Source of the DNA: CBFCZU01 sp965602635
GTDB taxonomy: Bacteria > Planctomycetota > Phycisphaerae > SM23-33
Reading direction: 5' to 3'
Length of the DNA stretch: 53,794 nt
Assembly (NCBI GenBank): GCA_965602635.1
Contig: CBFCZU010000003.1
Span: 1 to 53,794, forward strand
Made by a program: the position numbers and the translations under genes. Positions 42,422 through 51,154 of the stretch are shown here, in pieces. Position 1 is the stretch's first letter, and every line of letters starts with the position of its first letter. The notes beneath the pieces are model-generated. The model ran no database searches and was not told the DNA's origin. It was given only the letters and a program-made list of their open reading frames with translations.

Positions 42422-45205
42422 CCCGAGCAGTTGCGGGTAGTTGGGGTCGACATCAGCCAACAGGCCGTGAAGCACGTGAAGCGTGAAACAGTCATCGGCT
42501 CGGCCACCGATCTGCCGTTGCCTGATCGCTCATTCGATATGGTCATGTCGAACGATGTCCTGGAGCACCTGGACGACCAAGAGCTCGCCAAGGCGCTGCC
42601 CGAACTCGCCAGGGTCGCCAAGAACTATGTCCTGCTAACTGTTCCCAACGGCGAAGACCTCAGCGCAAACCTTACCCGATGCGCTGATTGCGGGATGGAA
42701 CACCACATCAACCAGCACAAGCGACCGTTCGACGACCGTGCCATGCGAGAGCTAGCCCCAAGTGGCTTTCGGCTTGGGGAGCTGCGCTGGTCCGGCGACG
42801 TGACGCGCCCTCCCGGCGATCCCACGGCGTACCTTCGATGTCGGGCCGGATACTATCGCATCTGGCCGAACGCTATCTGCCCACGCTGCGGGTCGAGCCT
42901 CCAGAGCTCGCGGCCCGCGGACGACCGACTTCTCTGCGTTACAGATAGCCTTTGGGCCGAAATCTCGGCTGATTACCTAACCGACGTCGGCCCATGGAAT
43001 GACCGCAGCGAGATCATGGGGCTTTATTGTCGGGAGGATGTTCCGTACGTCCGGGAGTCCGCAGAGGCTCGCTGCGAATCGGCCTCGTTGCTGACCGTTG
43101 ATTTCGGCAATCCGCACCAAGTCGCTCGACCGGACTTCGTGCCAGGAGGGTTATGGTCGAAGTTCGTGCCTCCACCAAATGCAAGACAGGATCAACGGGG
43201 GCTCCACATACCAAACGCGAAATCCTCCGCGGTCGTACGGGTGCAGTTGCCGACCTCTGCTTGCCCCGACGACCAGATCATCATCGAGGCGGCTGGGACC
43301 GGCTGCGCCTGGCTGCACGCCGTGGACGGCGTCGCCCTGAAGTCGACGACTTTGGGCCAGCTCCAGCTGACCGGCGGAAGCAGCAGGCACCGGCTCCACG
43401 TCGATAAGCCCTGGCGCCCGAACCGGTTCGGACTGGCAGTTGAGCTCCACGTTCAAGGGACCGTGTGCTTGCGGCGGTTGGAATACATTCCTGACGAGTC
43501 CAGGAGACTCTCGGCCCCGTTCATTTCCCTCGGTCCTGGGCACAACCTCGTGCGCGCGGCGAACGGAGAGTCCTACTGGTCCTGGGGATTCCTGGCCAAG
43601 GCGCCCGGCCGGGTCCCCGCCCCGACGCTGGATCGGCTTTCGCGCTACGCCTCGGAACCAGAGCTTGCCGAGCCGAAGGCATCCGACCTGCTGCAGTTGC
43701 TCCAAAGGGATGACCGCCACGGGGAGAAAGACGAACGTGGTGCCACCGATTCGACCGTTCCCGATGGACAGCAGGAGAAGTCCGAAGCGACGCCCCCGGC
43801 CGACCCGGCCGGAGCCGCCCAGCGGCGGCGTCCCCGCCGCTACGGGTTGCTAGGACGAGCATTGCGGCGAGGAAGGCGGGAACTCCAGTTTCGTTTGACC
43901 AGGCGCCCGGGCTCCAGGGTGCCGACCCTGCCTTTTCCGTGGATGCGGCTCGAGCCATCGCCGCGTCCAGCCGGACCCTCGCTGCGAGTGTTGGTGCTCT
44001 CGCACATGTTTCCACATCCAGACCAGCCGGCGTCGGGGAACTTCGTACTCGAACAGGTTCAGGCCCTCCGGCGGCATGCGGGAATCGACGCCCGGATGCT
44101 CGCGGGACGCCCATTCTGGATGCCCTGGCATGACAACCTGCTCGCCTTGCTGCGCCGCGAAATCGAGTACCTTCGCCTTCGTTGGCAGAGTCGCTGGTGG
44201 GAGTTGGACACTGTCCCTGTCAAGTATTTGCCGTATCGCGTTACCGGTAGGCATTGGATGAGCGGCTGGCTGTACCGGTCAGCATTATTGTCGAGCATCG
44301 AGAGCCTATACAAGTGGTTCCCATTCGACTTGGTGCACGCGCATACGGGGTATCTGGACGGAGGCGCCGGGCTGGCGATCTCCCAGCGGTTTGGGGTACC
44401 GCTGGTGATCACCGAACACACCGGACCATTCTCCCTGCTTATGTGGCATCGGATCATTCGGCGCTGGACGTTGCGCAGCCTCACTGGCGCTAGCGCTGTC
44501 ATTGCCGTCTCGGAAGCGCAGAAGCGAAACGTCGGCGAACACCTGCGCCCGTCAGTCGCAGCGGCGGTTCGGGTCCTGCCCAATGGCGTGGACTGCACCC
44601 TCTTTCGCCCTTCTCGCAACAGGCGACCACGGCCCGAATCGCCGAGGATCGTGTTCGTAGGGTACTTCGTGCCGATCAAGAACCTGCCGGTGCTCTTCGA
44701 GGCCTTCACCCGAGTCCGAGCCGAACTGCCCGGTGCGACGCTCGCGGTGATCGGCGGGGGCGAAACACCCGATCAGCCGCAACGACTTCAGAAGGACCTG
44801 GAGCGTATGGGCTTAGCCGACAGCGTTGAGATCAGCGGATACCAACCTCGCCACGTTATTGCCAGGATTCTCCGTCGGCAGTGTGACCTGCTCGTCCTGC
44901 CCAGCCAGGCCGAAACCTTTGGATGCGCACTGATCGAGGCCATGGCGTCCGGCGTGCCAGTCGTGGCCACACGCTGCGGCGGCCCGGAAGATATCATCAC
45001 CAGTCCGGAACTCGGCGAACTTTGTCGGCCGGGCGATCCCGAAGACTTGGCCAACGCGATCCTCCATGTCGCCCGCAGGGCTGGGCGATATTCGCCAGAA
45101 GCGATCCGCGCTCAGGCTGTGAGACGGTTCTCCTACCGTTCCGTCGCCGATCGACTGGCCGAGCTCTACCGGGAACTAACTGACAGCGCGGCACACAACC
45201 GATGA
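42263..45205 (+). CDS. Fusion: SAM methyltransferase plus GT4 glycosyltransferase
   Basis: About 980 residues. Residues 1 to about 230 are a class I methyltransferase (VLDVGCGDG at 39-47, VVGVDISQQAV, MVMSNDVLEHLDD) followed by a C..C zinc-ribbon-like stretch (CPRCGSSL). About 300-440 is beta-rich and could bind carbohydrate. About 490-570 is a low-complexity, basic linker. About 573-980 is a GT-B GT4 enzyme: LSHMFPHPDQPASGNFV, HAHTGYLDGG, ITEHTGPFS, and the E-x7-E motif with Glu884 and Glu892 (ETFGCALIE). GTG 42263 is preferred because GGGAG precedes it by 7 bases and copy A uses the same start; upstream in-frame codons belong to the epimerase fragment. Methylation coupled to chain transfer would suit capping or length control, but this is inference. 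Confidence 0.88.
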   Translation: MTDTTYFEQAALWGKPPQFYQVQVLADILEILPPDVQSVLDVGCGDGFITNALPEQLRVVGVDISQQAVKHVKRETVIGSATDLPLPDRSFDMVMSNDVLEHLDDQELAKALPELARVAKNYVLLTVPNGEDLSANLTRCADCGMEHHINQHKRPFDDRAMRELAPSGFRLGELRWSGDVTRPPGDPTAYLRCRAGYYRIWPNAICPRCGSSLQSSRPADDRLLCVTDSLWAEISADYLTDVGPWNDRSEIMGLYCREDVPYVRESAEARCESASLLTVDFGNPHQVARPDFVPGGLWSKFVPPPNARQDQRGLHIPNAKSSAVVRVQLPTSACPDDQIIIEAAGTGCAWLHAVDGVALKSTTLGQLQLTGGSSRHRLHVDKPWRPNRFGLAVELHVQGTVCLRRLEYIPDESRRLSAPFISLGPGHNLVRAANGESYWSWGFLAKAPGRVPAPTLDRLSRYASEPELAEPKASDLLQLLQRDDRHGEKDERGATDSTVPDGQQEKSEATPPADPAGAAQRRRPRRYGLLGRALRRGRRELQFRLTRRPGSRVPTLPFPWMRLEPSPRPAGPSLRVLVLSHMFPHPDQPASGNFVLEQVQALRRHAGIDARMLAGRPFWMPWHDNLLALLRREIEYLRLRWQSRWWELDTVPVKYLPYRVTGRHWMSGWLYRSALLSSIESLYKWFPFDLVHAHTGYLDGGAGLAISQRFGVPLVITEHTGPFSLLMWHRIIRRWTLRSLTGASAVIAVSEAQKRNVGEHLRPSVAAAVRVLPNGVDCTLFRPSRNRRPRPESPRIVFVGYFVPIKNLPVLFEAFTRVRAELPGATLAVIGGGETPDQPQRLQKDLERMGLADSVEISGYQPRHVIARILRRQCDLLVLPSQAETFGCALIEAMASGVPVVATRCGGPEDIITSPELGELCRPGDPEDLANAILHVARRAGRYSPEAIRAQAVRRFSYRSVADRLAELYRELTDSAAHNR

Positions 45206-45306
45206 GTGACCATCGGAGGGCGCACCGAAGGATAGTGGCGCCAGGGGGCCACAAGATGCAGGGCTGTCTCCCGGTCGAAGTTGGAAACCGAAGAGAAAGG
45301 AGCACC

Positions 45307-45631
45307 ATGAACGCACGAGTGCGAACTGTTCTTGATGAGATGATGACCGAGATGAAGGGACGGTTCAAGGATGTGGCTGAACAGTGACTGTCCCAATGAT
45401 TGTGGGAAGATTTGTGGGGAGATCGGTCGGTTGGGTGGGGGTTGGTCAGATGGTTTTCGGAAGATCGCAGACACCGTCCTCGCCTCGCAGGAAGCTGGAC
45501 AGGTGCCGATGGGCCAGCGGCTGAAAGGCCCCGGCATGCGCTGGTCGGTCAGGAACGTCAACCCCATGGCCGCCCTGGTGAGCCTGTGGAGTGATGGACA
45601 GTGGGACCTCTACTGGCAATCCGCCGCTTAA
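45307..45631 (+). pseudogene. ISKra4-like transposase remnant with internal deletion
   Basis: AAGGAG precedes ATG 45307, which opens MNARVRTVLDEMMTEMKGRF and stops after 26 codons (TGA 45385-45387). In another frame the sequence then ends with RLKGPGMRWSVRNVNPMAAL and SDGQWDLYWQSAA before a stop at 45629-45631, like the C-terminus of ISKra4-type transposases (kgxGMRWS...GxWDxYW). The whole catalytic middle is missing. The family name rests on the C-terminal pattern only. Nothing else is seen in 45206-45789. Confidence 0.5.
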
Positions 45632-45789
45632 GTGCCACAATCCGCCGGTGCACCCCTACCCGGCCGCGACGCGGATTTGCCTTCTCATTCTACCCGCGGG
45701 ATCTTAAGATGTGCGGCCGGTCTGGCGGGCGAGGAAGCTGGCCCACGGTCAGCTTTGCGGTAGCCTCCTCACAGCAGAAGGGCAGCCTG

Positions 45790-48372
45790 ATGAACGTGGC
45801 GTTCGTCTATGTGAACAATGAATGCAATGTCGGCCGAGGCGCCGGATACGTCGCCGCGTCTGTGATCCGCGCCGGCCACAGCGTGACCTTCTACGACACG
45901 TTCTTCACGCCGATCGAGACGACGGCAGACGCCATCGCGCAGGGCAGCTACGACGTGCTGATGGTCTCAACCATGACCACGCTGTTTCCGGAGGCCCTGC
46001 ACCTCGTCTCATTAGTGAAGGAACGGCGTGAGATTCCCGTCCTTCTTGGCGGGATCCATCCGACGATCGTGGGCGGGGCGATTCTCCAGGAGCACCCGGA
46101 GATCGATTTCCTCTGTATCGGCGAAGGGGAGTCCATGGTCGCCGACTTCCTGGCGCGTTTCGGCCGCGCCGGATTCCAAGACATCCCGAACCTCGCCTAC
46201 CGCCGCGACGGTCAGATCCGCGTCAATCCACCGAGGCCGCCGGAGGACCTAGCGACACTCCCGCCATTCCCATGGTACCTGTTTCCCGAACGGGCGGTGG
46301 TTCAAGAAGGACAGGGGTTCCTTTACGTCAACGCTACGCGCGGATGCCCTTATCGCTGCACCTACTGCTGCAACCACGTCTACCTGGCGCTGTACGGCAG
46401 CAGCTACATCCGCTTCCGGCCGGTGGACGACGTGATCAAAGAGCTGCGATTCCTGCAGCGCCAATACGCCCCGAGGCTGCTCTACTTCGGCGACGAGATG
46501 ATTCTGTCGAAGGCGGAATACGCCACGGCGCTATTCGAGACGATCAAGCAGAAGCTTGGCGCGCCGTACGGCTGCATGGCGAGAGTGGAGTATCTGACCC
46601 AAGACGTCGTAGACCTACTCGAGCGGACCGGGTGCCAGTATATGGGAGTGGGAGTGGAGTGCGGGGATGAGCAGTTCCGAAAGACGTTCCTCGGTCGCCG
46701 AATGTCCAACGAGCAGATCAAGCAGGCCGTCGCCCGAGTCAAGGCCGCGGGGATTTTCGTCACGTCATTCAACATGATCGGCTACCCGTTCGACAACGAC
46801 GACGAGCTAACGGAATCGACGGTTAGGTTCAACCAGGAAATCCAGCCGGACTTTGTCCAGCTCTCTATCTTCTATCCTTTTCCGGGCACCAAGCTGTACG
46901 AACGATGCAAGAAGCTAGACCTCATCGATCCGGAGAAGCAAGAGGGCCTGAAAGACTACTTCGAGGACACGGTCCTCCGTAGTCGGAGCCTGAAGGATAA
47001 GAGAAACGAGATCGAGAAGCTGTTGGACCCCAATGGTTTTCAGTTTACCGTGGGGCATCGGCCGAAGGCGGCGACCATTGACCGGTCGGCCGAGGCCCAG
47101 TCGCCCGAGAAACGGCGCGTGCTGATGCTCGCGCCCGACCACAACATCATCGATCGACGGATCCTTCAGGAGGCCAAAACCCTCGCCGACAACGAATACG
47201 CCGTGACGGTTATCAGCGGCTTCGAATGCCCGCAGGAGGAGCATTTTGCTCGGGACGGTGTATACGTGCACCGCTACAGCTACGACCTTGCCTGCCGATC
47301 CACCTCCGCCAGTCTTGGACGACAATTGCCCCTTCCAGCCGGCGATGCGCGATCTCGACTGAGGAAGCTGGCGGCGAAACTGGTGCGAAAGGTGTTCCGG
47401 GGCACCATTCCGTTCGTCCCCAGGCCGGATCCATTTCGGTCTTTCATACGCGACATCGCCGGGCGTTTCAGAGCCGATATCGTCCACATACACGATCTGC
47501 CGCTGCTCTGGCTCGGTCTCGAGCTGGCTAGGCAATGGCAGGCCAGGCTGGTCTATGATGCCCACGAGATCTATTACGTGCATCACAGCATACCCGCTGC
47601 CCTCAAGCGAAAGCTGAAATCGGAGGAACGAGAACTCGTAGCTGAGGTCGACGTGTTCATCACGGTCAATGAGGCTATCGCGAAGCACTTCTCCAAGCTA
47701 TACGGCAGGAAGGTGCTGATCCTCCACAATGCTGTCGACCCACCGTCGGATGCCGGGGACGAGGATTCGGCTCATCGCCTCCGTACCCTAGCGGGTCTGC
47801 CACGGCCTTCGCGCGTGATCCTATATCAAGGTTGGTTCAGCTCCGAACGGAACCTGGAATCCCTCGTCTTGTCAGCTGGGCTTCTACCAGACGATACGTA
47901 CCTCGTCATGATCGGCTATGGCGACCACGAGCGGAAGCTGCGCGACCTCCTGCAAGGAAAAGCCTTCGCGGACAAGGTCCGGTTTCTCGGACAGGTTCAG
48001 CCAGATAGGCTGCTGTCCCTGACGGCCGGCGCCGATCTGGGAGTGGTCCCGTATCAACCGGTGGACCTCAACCACAAGTATTCTTCGCCGAACAAGTTCT
48101 TTGAGTATGTCCAGATGGGCGTTCCTGTGATCGCCCACCGTTTGCCCTTCTTTGAGACCATGGAGAGCAGATTCGGCGTGGTGAAAACCGGCGACATTTC
48201 CACGCCCCGCGGCATGGCAAAGACGATCAACGCCCTTCTGCAAAGCCCCGACCAGTTGATCCGAATGCGAGAGGCCTGTCGGTCAGCAGCGGCGGAACTC
48301 AGTTGGCGGAAGGAGAGCAAGAAGCTCCTGGAGGCCTATCGCTCCCTGCCCGACGCGCCGCCGGCGGAATAG
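45790..48372 (+). CDS. Fusion: radical SAM (B12-type) plus GT4 glycosyltransferase
   Basis: 860 residues. About 1-150 is a B12-binding-like Rossmann domain (AGYVAASVIRAGHSVTFYD, LLGGIHPTIVGG) without an evident DxHxxG. The radical SAM core has Cys186, Cys190 and Cys193 (RGCPYRCTYC), MGVGVECGDEQFRK and TSFNMIGYPFDNDDEL. From about 442 a GT-B GT4 enzyme begins with its own N-terminal motif (VLMLAPDHNIIDRRILQEA), then HIHDLPLLWLG, YDAHEIYYVH, LYQGWFSSERN and YSSPNKFFEYVQMGVPV. The GT half resembles the separate GT4 at 48803-50101 (VIDRRILQEAETL, LYQGWMSQTRG, YCSPNKLFEFIQ), so a free-standing relative lies next door. AAGGG precedes ATG 45790. No frame damage is visible. Confidence 0.88.
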   Translation: MNVAFVYVNNECNVGRGAGYVAASVIRAGHSVTFYDTFFTPIETTADAIAQGSYDVLMVSTMTTLFPEALHLVSLVKERREIPVLLGGIHPTIVGGAILQEHPEIDFLCIGEGESMVADFLARFGRAGFQDIPNLAYRRDGQIRVNPPRPPEDLATLPPFPWYLFPERAVVQEGQGFLYVNATRGCPYRCTYCCNHVYLALYGSSYIRFRPVDDVIKELRFLQRQYAPRLLYFGDEMILSKAEYATALFETIKQKLGAPYGCMARVEYLTQDVVDLLERTGCQYMGVGVECGDEQFRKTFLGRRMSNEQIKQAVARVKAAGIFVTSFNMIGYPFDNDDELTESTVRFNQEIQPDFVQLSIFYPFPGTKLYERCKKLDLIDPEKQEGLKDYFEDTVLRSRSLKDKRNEIEKLLDPNGFQFTVGHRPKAATIDRSAEAQSPEKRRVLMLAPDHNIIDRRILQEAKTLADNEYAVTVISGFECPQEEHFARDGVYVHRYSYDLACRSTSASLGRQLPLPAGDARSRLRKLAAKLVRKVFRGTIPFVPRPDPFRSFIRDIAGRFRADIVHIHDLPLLWLGLELARQWQARLVYDAHEIYYVHHSIPAALKRKLKSEERELVAEVDVFITVNEAIAKHFSKLYGRKVLILHNAVDPPSDAGDEDSAHRLRTLAGLPRPSRVILYQGWFSSERNLESLVLSAGLLPDDTYLVMIGYGDHERKLRDLLQGKAFADKVRFLGQVQPDRLLSLTAGADLGVVPYQPVDLNHKYSSPNKFFEYVQMGVPVIAHRLPFFETMESRFGVVKTGDISTPRGMAKTINALLQSPDQLIRMREACRSAAAELSWRKESKKLLEAYRSLPDAPPAE

Positions 48373-48454
48373 AGACCGACTGACTCACCGGTGCGAGGGA
48401 AAATGCATGTTGGTTTGTCTTGAAATCCATTCTAGTGTACCCCGCCAGGCGGCG

Positions 48455-48475
48455 GCTCGCCACGGATTGGCGAGC
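48455..48475. other. Perfect hairpin between convergent genes
   Basis: GCTCGCCA-CGGAT-TGGCGAGC forms an 8-bp stem with a 5-base loop, 83 bases after the radical SAM-GT4 stop. It has no T-tract, so it is not a standard intrinsic terminator, but it may slow polymerase between the converging genes or be the end of a lost element. It overlaps no gene. Confidence 0.35.
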
Positions 48476-48639
48476 ATGCTTGGCTTGAAGCCAGTGCGAC
48501 TGAACCAGCAATGGGGACTGTTTTGGCCCAACCTCCCAGGCGCACGATCACCAAGACACCGGCGCGTCCATCGTTCACCTCACGATGAGTCGTGGATCGG
48601 CTTCGGCCCCGGGCTCCTTCACCATGACGGCTGATTTGG

Positions 48640-48802
48640 TTCTGCGCCTGCCCGGTTGGCGCTGCGCGCACCGAAGCAGGCGTACGTCCTGATCGAGTCG
48701 CTGCGCCGGCTGGGGCTGAAGGATACCCAACTGGCCAAGGCCCAGGCCGGCAGGCTCCGGCTGAAGCTCTTGAAGATCGGCTCGTGCAACATGCGGGCTA
48801 GA
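48640..48802 (+). pseudogene. IS1380-type transposase 3' fragment
   Basis: The plus strand reads LALRAPKQAYVLIESLRRLG, LKDTQLAKAQAGRLRLKLLK and IGSC. This is close to the near-C-terminal part of IS1380-like transposases (AYVLMEALRRLALRGTxLAKAQ, RLKLLKIGA). It then loses homology and runs into the 3' end of the minus-strand GT4 gene. No start, no catalytic core. It belongs to a different subfamily than the relic at 27850-28102, since the equivalent stretches differ. The rest of 48373-48640 shows no gene. Confidence 0.55.
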
Positions 48803-50101
48803 TTAGCTCCGTTGCAGTTGCCCGTAGACGGAAAGCAGCTTCTCTTCCTCCCTCGACCAATTGTAGTCGGTCGCTCGGCCTAACAGCCGCTGGCGAAACC
48901 TGCCCGGGCCGCCCTTGGACTCATCGAACATTTCGCGGATGGCCTGGGCGTATTGCTCCTCGCGCTCCAGCTTCGCCACGACGCCGAACTCCTCTTGCCC
49001 GACCACCTTCCGCAGAAACGGCAGGTCGTTGACTATGATCGGAAGGGCCGCCTGGATGAACTCGAAGAGTTTATTCGGCGAGCAGTAGTAGTTGTTCAGG
49101 TCCACCGGCTGGTACGGGATGATCCCCGCATCCGCCGAGGCCGTCCAGTACAACAGTTCAGCCTGGGAGACGGCCTCCTTGAAATGGACCCTTCCGCCCA
49201 GCCCTCGCTCGCGGACAATTTGCTCCAGATCGGCCCTCGCATCACCATAGCCCATCATGACCAGGTGGACGCCGTCATCAACTAGGCTCATCGCCCTAAC
49301 CAGGTCCTGCAGGCCTCGCGTTTGGGACATCCAGCCCTGGTACAGCAGGACGGCATCGCCGCTGGCGATGGGCATAGTTTCGCGGAAGCGGTTCGGCGCG
49401 ACGGTCGGGTCAAAGCCGTCCGGCCGGTTAACGGCGTTGTAAATGACCGTGGGCTCGGGGATCCCGTACCGCTCGGCCATCTCTTTGGCGATAAACGGAT
49501 TCACCGTAATGGCATGATCGCAGTATGGAACCAACCGCTTCTCCAGACGCCCCTGCAGCCACCTCTGGAACCGTGAGAGGGAGTTGATTTCCGGATACAA
49601 CTCGTGCGCATCGTAAACCACGGGGAGGCCGAAACGCCGCTTGGCATAGACGGCAACCTTCAGGCGGGGCAGGTCGTGGGCATGGATGACGTCCGGGTAG
49701 AACTGCTGTATGCGCCAGACAATGGATAATTCCAGGCATGATAAGACACTCCTGCAGACCGGTCCCCACATAACGGCCTCTACCAACAGATCCAGCCCCT
49801 TCATTCCACGCGCAGCCATTCGCTTCAGACGGCGATTCAGCACTTTGAGCTTGCTCACCGGAAACGGTAAGGGTTTGCCGGTGCCGACCGGTCCATTCGA
49901 GACCAGGCGTTCTGACGACGGCGGCAAGAGGCAGTGCCGCACTCGCTCGACCTTTACTCGGCCGACCAATTCGAACTCCGGCAGGGACTCCGCACCGGCG
50001 GCCAGAAGGATGACCTCGTGTCCCAGGTCGATCAGCGTCTCGGCCTCCTGGAGGATCCGCCGGTCTATTACAACGTCATCTGTCAACATGAGTATGCGCA
50101 T
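48803..50101 (-). CDS. GT4 glycosyltransferase
   Basis: A 432-residue GT-B enzyme: MRILMLTDDVVIDRRILQEA at the N-terminus, HAHDLPRLKVA, VYDAHELYPE, LYQGWMSQTRGL, and IIPYQPVDLNNYYCSPNKLF with FEFIQAALPI in the nucleotide-binding half. It uses the CSPNKLFEF pattern in place of the classical E-x7-E. It closely resembles the C-terminal half of the radical SAM-GT4 fusion across the IS relic on the other strand. It follows the next gene by 12 bases in the same direction. Donor and acceptor unknown. Confidence 0.9.
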   Translation of the reverse strand: MRILMLTDDVVIDRRILQEAETLIDLGHEVILLAAGAESLPEFELVGRVKVERVRHCLLPPSSERLVSNGPVGTGKPLPFPVSKLKVLNRRLKRMAARGMKGLDLLVEAVMWGPVCRSVLSCLELSIVWRIQQFYPDVIHAHDLPRLKVAVYAKRRFGLPVVYDAHELYPEINSLSRFQRWLQGRLEKRLVPYCDHAITVNPFIAKEMAERYGIPEPTVIYNAVNRPDGFDPTVAPNRFRETMPIASGDAVLLYQGWMSQTRGLQDLVRAMSLVDDGVHLVMMGYGDARADLEQIVRERGLGGRVHFKEAVSQAELLYWTASADAGIIPYQPVDLNNYYCSPNKLFEFIQAALPIIVNDLPFLRKVVGQEEFGVVAKLEREEQYAQAIREMFDESKGGPGRFRQRLLGRATDYNWSREEEKLLSVYGQLQRS

Positions 50102-50113
50102 GAGGCGACTTCT

Positions 50114-51154
50114 TTACCGTGAGTTCTTCGGATATGTGTCCAGGCACACCTTGGCCACCGCACACATGTCGTGTACTTCCCTTACATACCGCTTCGATTT
50201 CTCGCCGATTCGAGGCCACCATTCCGGATGGGCCACCCACTCGGCCAGTACTTCCTCGAAATTGTCGGCCGAAGCAAGGATTATGGGACACCCCTGCCGA
50301 TACAGCGGCAGAATGTCCGGGCGGATATAACAGATGGTGGGCTTGCCCATCGCCATCATCTCCACCGCGCATTGCCCGTACGCCCCGACCAGCAGTTGAT
50401 CTACGCCCAAGTCGCAAGTGTTACGGATCGTCACGGCCTCGGCGTAGGGTTTGTTTTCCACTAGGACAAGTTCCACCTTGAGGCCTCGCCGCCGGAGCCG
50501 TTCAACGGCCGCGACGATGATGGCCGTTCCCTTCATCTTCCAGTTCGACGGTGCATGAGCCAGCCGCACCGGCCGATCCACACCGGGTCGGCCAGGCGGG
50601 ACCGAACTGTGCCCACTTTGCGCCAGCGCCTCGAACTTCTCCAGGTCGATGGGCTGCGGCAGAAGCACCGCCCCCGGCACAAATTCAAGCAGGTCCGGCG
50701 TGCTGACAAAGATCCCGTCGGCGTGTTCGAGGGCCATCCGCCTCGCCTTGAGGCGATTGCGACTGCAGTTCATCGGCCAGCAAGCAGCGCAGACGCTGGG
50801 CTTGTAGGTCTTTACGGTATGTTTGCTGTCACGGATATCACAGCCGCAGAAGTAGAAGAAGACGCGTTTGCCCATCCGCTTGAGACAGGGCACATCCCAT
50901 AATTTTGGCCCACACAGCGATTCCCCGAAGTAGAAGTGGAAAACGTCGAATCGCGGCGCCTTGGCCAGCACGAACCAGGCCCACTCCCACATCCTGCCGA
51001 TTATCGCGGGGTTTGTGAAGATTTGGTCGCAGAAGTAGTCGAAGTTCGTCGGCTGGTAATTGACGGACCAAGCGTCGTGTCCCAATCGGCGCTGGGCGCG
51101 CGCCAAGAGACCGGCCATGCCTCCCGTGTTCTTCGGGCCGTGCAATATCTTCAT
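50114..51154 (-). CDS. Glycosyltransferase (GT-B, GT4-like)
   Basis: A 346-residue protein: KILHGPKNTGGMAGLLARAQ at the N-terminus resembles GT-B enzymes that begin with a Gly-rich loop; FDVFHFYFGESLCG and VFFYFCGCDIRD fit the first Rossmann domain. VRLAHAPSNWKMKGTAIIVA and LLVGAYGQCAVEMMAMGKPT (the position of E-x7-E, here with Glu in VEMMAMG) fit the second. A Cys-rich patch (SVCAACWPMNC) in the centre is unusual and could bind metal. It starts inside the end of wecB copy 2 by a 4-base ATGA overlap. Specificity unknown. Confidence 0.82.
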   Translation of the reverse strand: MKILHGPKNTGGMAGLLARAQRRLGHDAWSVNYQPTNFDYFCDQIFTNPAIIGRMWEWAWFVLAKAPRFDVFHFYFGESLCGPKLWDVPCLKRMGKRVFFYFCGCDIRDSKHTVKTYKPSVCAACWPMNCSRNRLKARRMALEHADGIFVSTPDLLEFVPGAVLLPQPIDLEKFEALAQSGHSSVPPGRPGVDRPVRLAHAPSNWKMKGTAIIVAAVERLRRRGLKVELVLVENKPYAEAVTIRNTCDLGVDQLLVGAYGQCAVEMMAMGKPTICYIRPDILPLYRQGCPIILASADNFEEVLAEWVAHPEWWPRIGEKSKRYVREVHDMCAVAKVCLDTYPKNSR

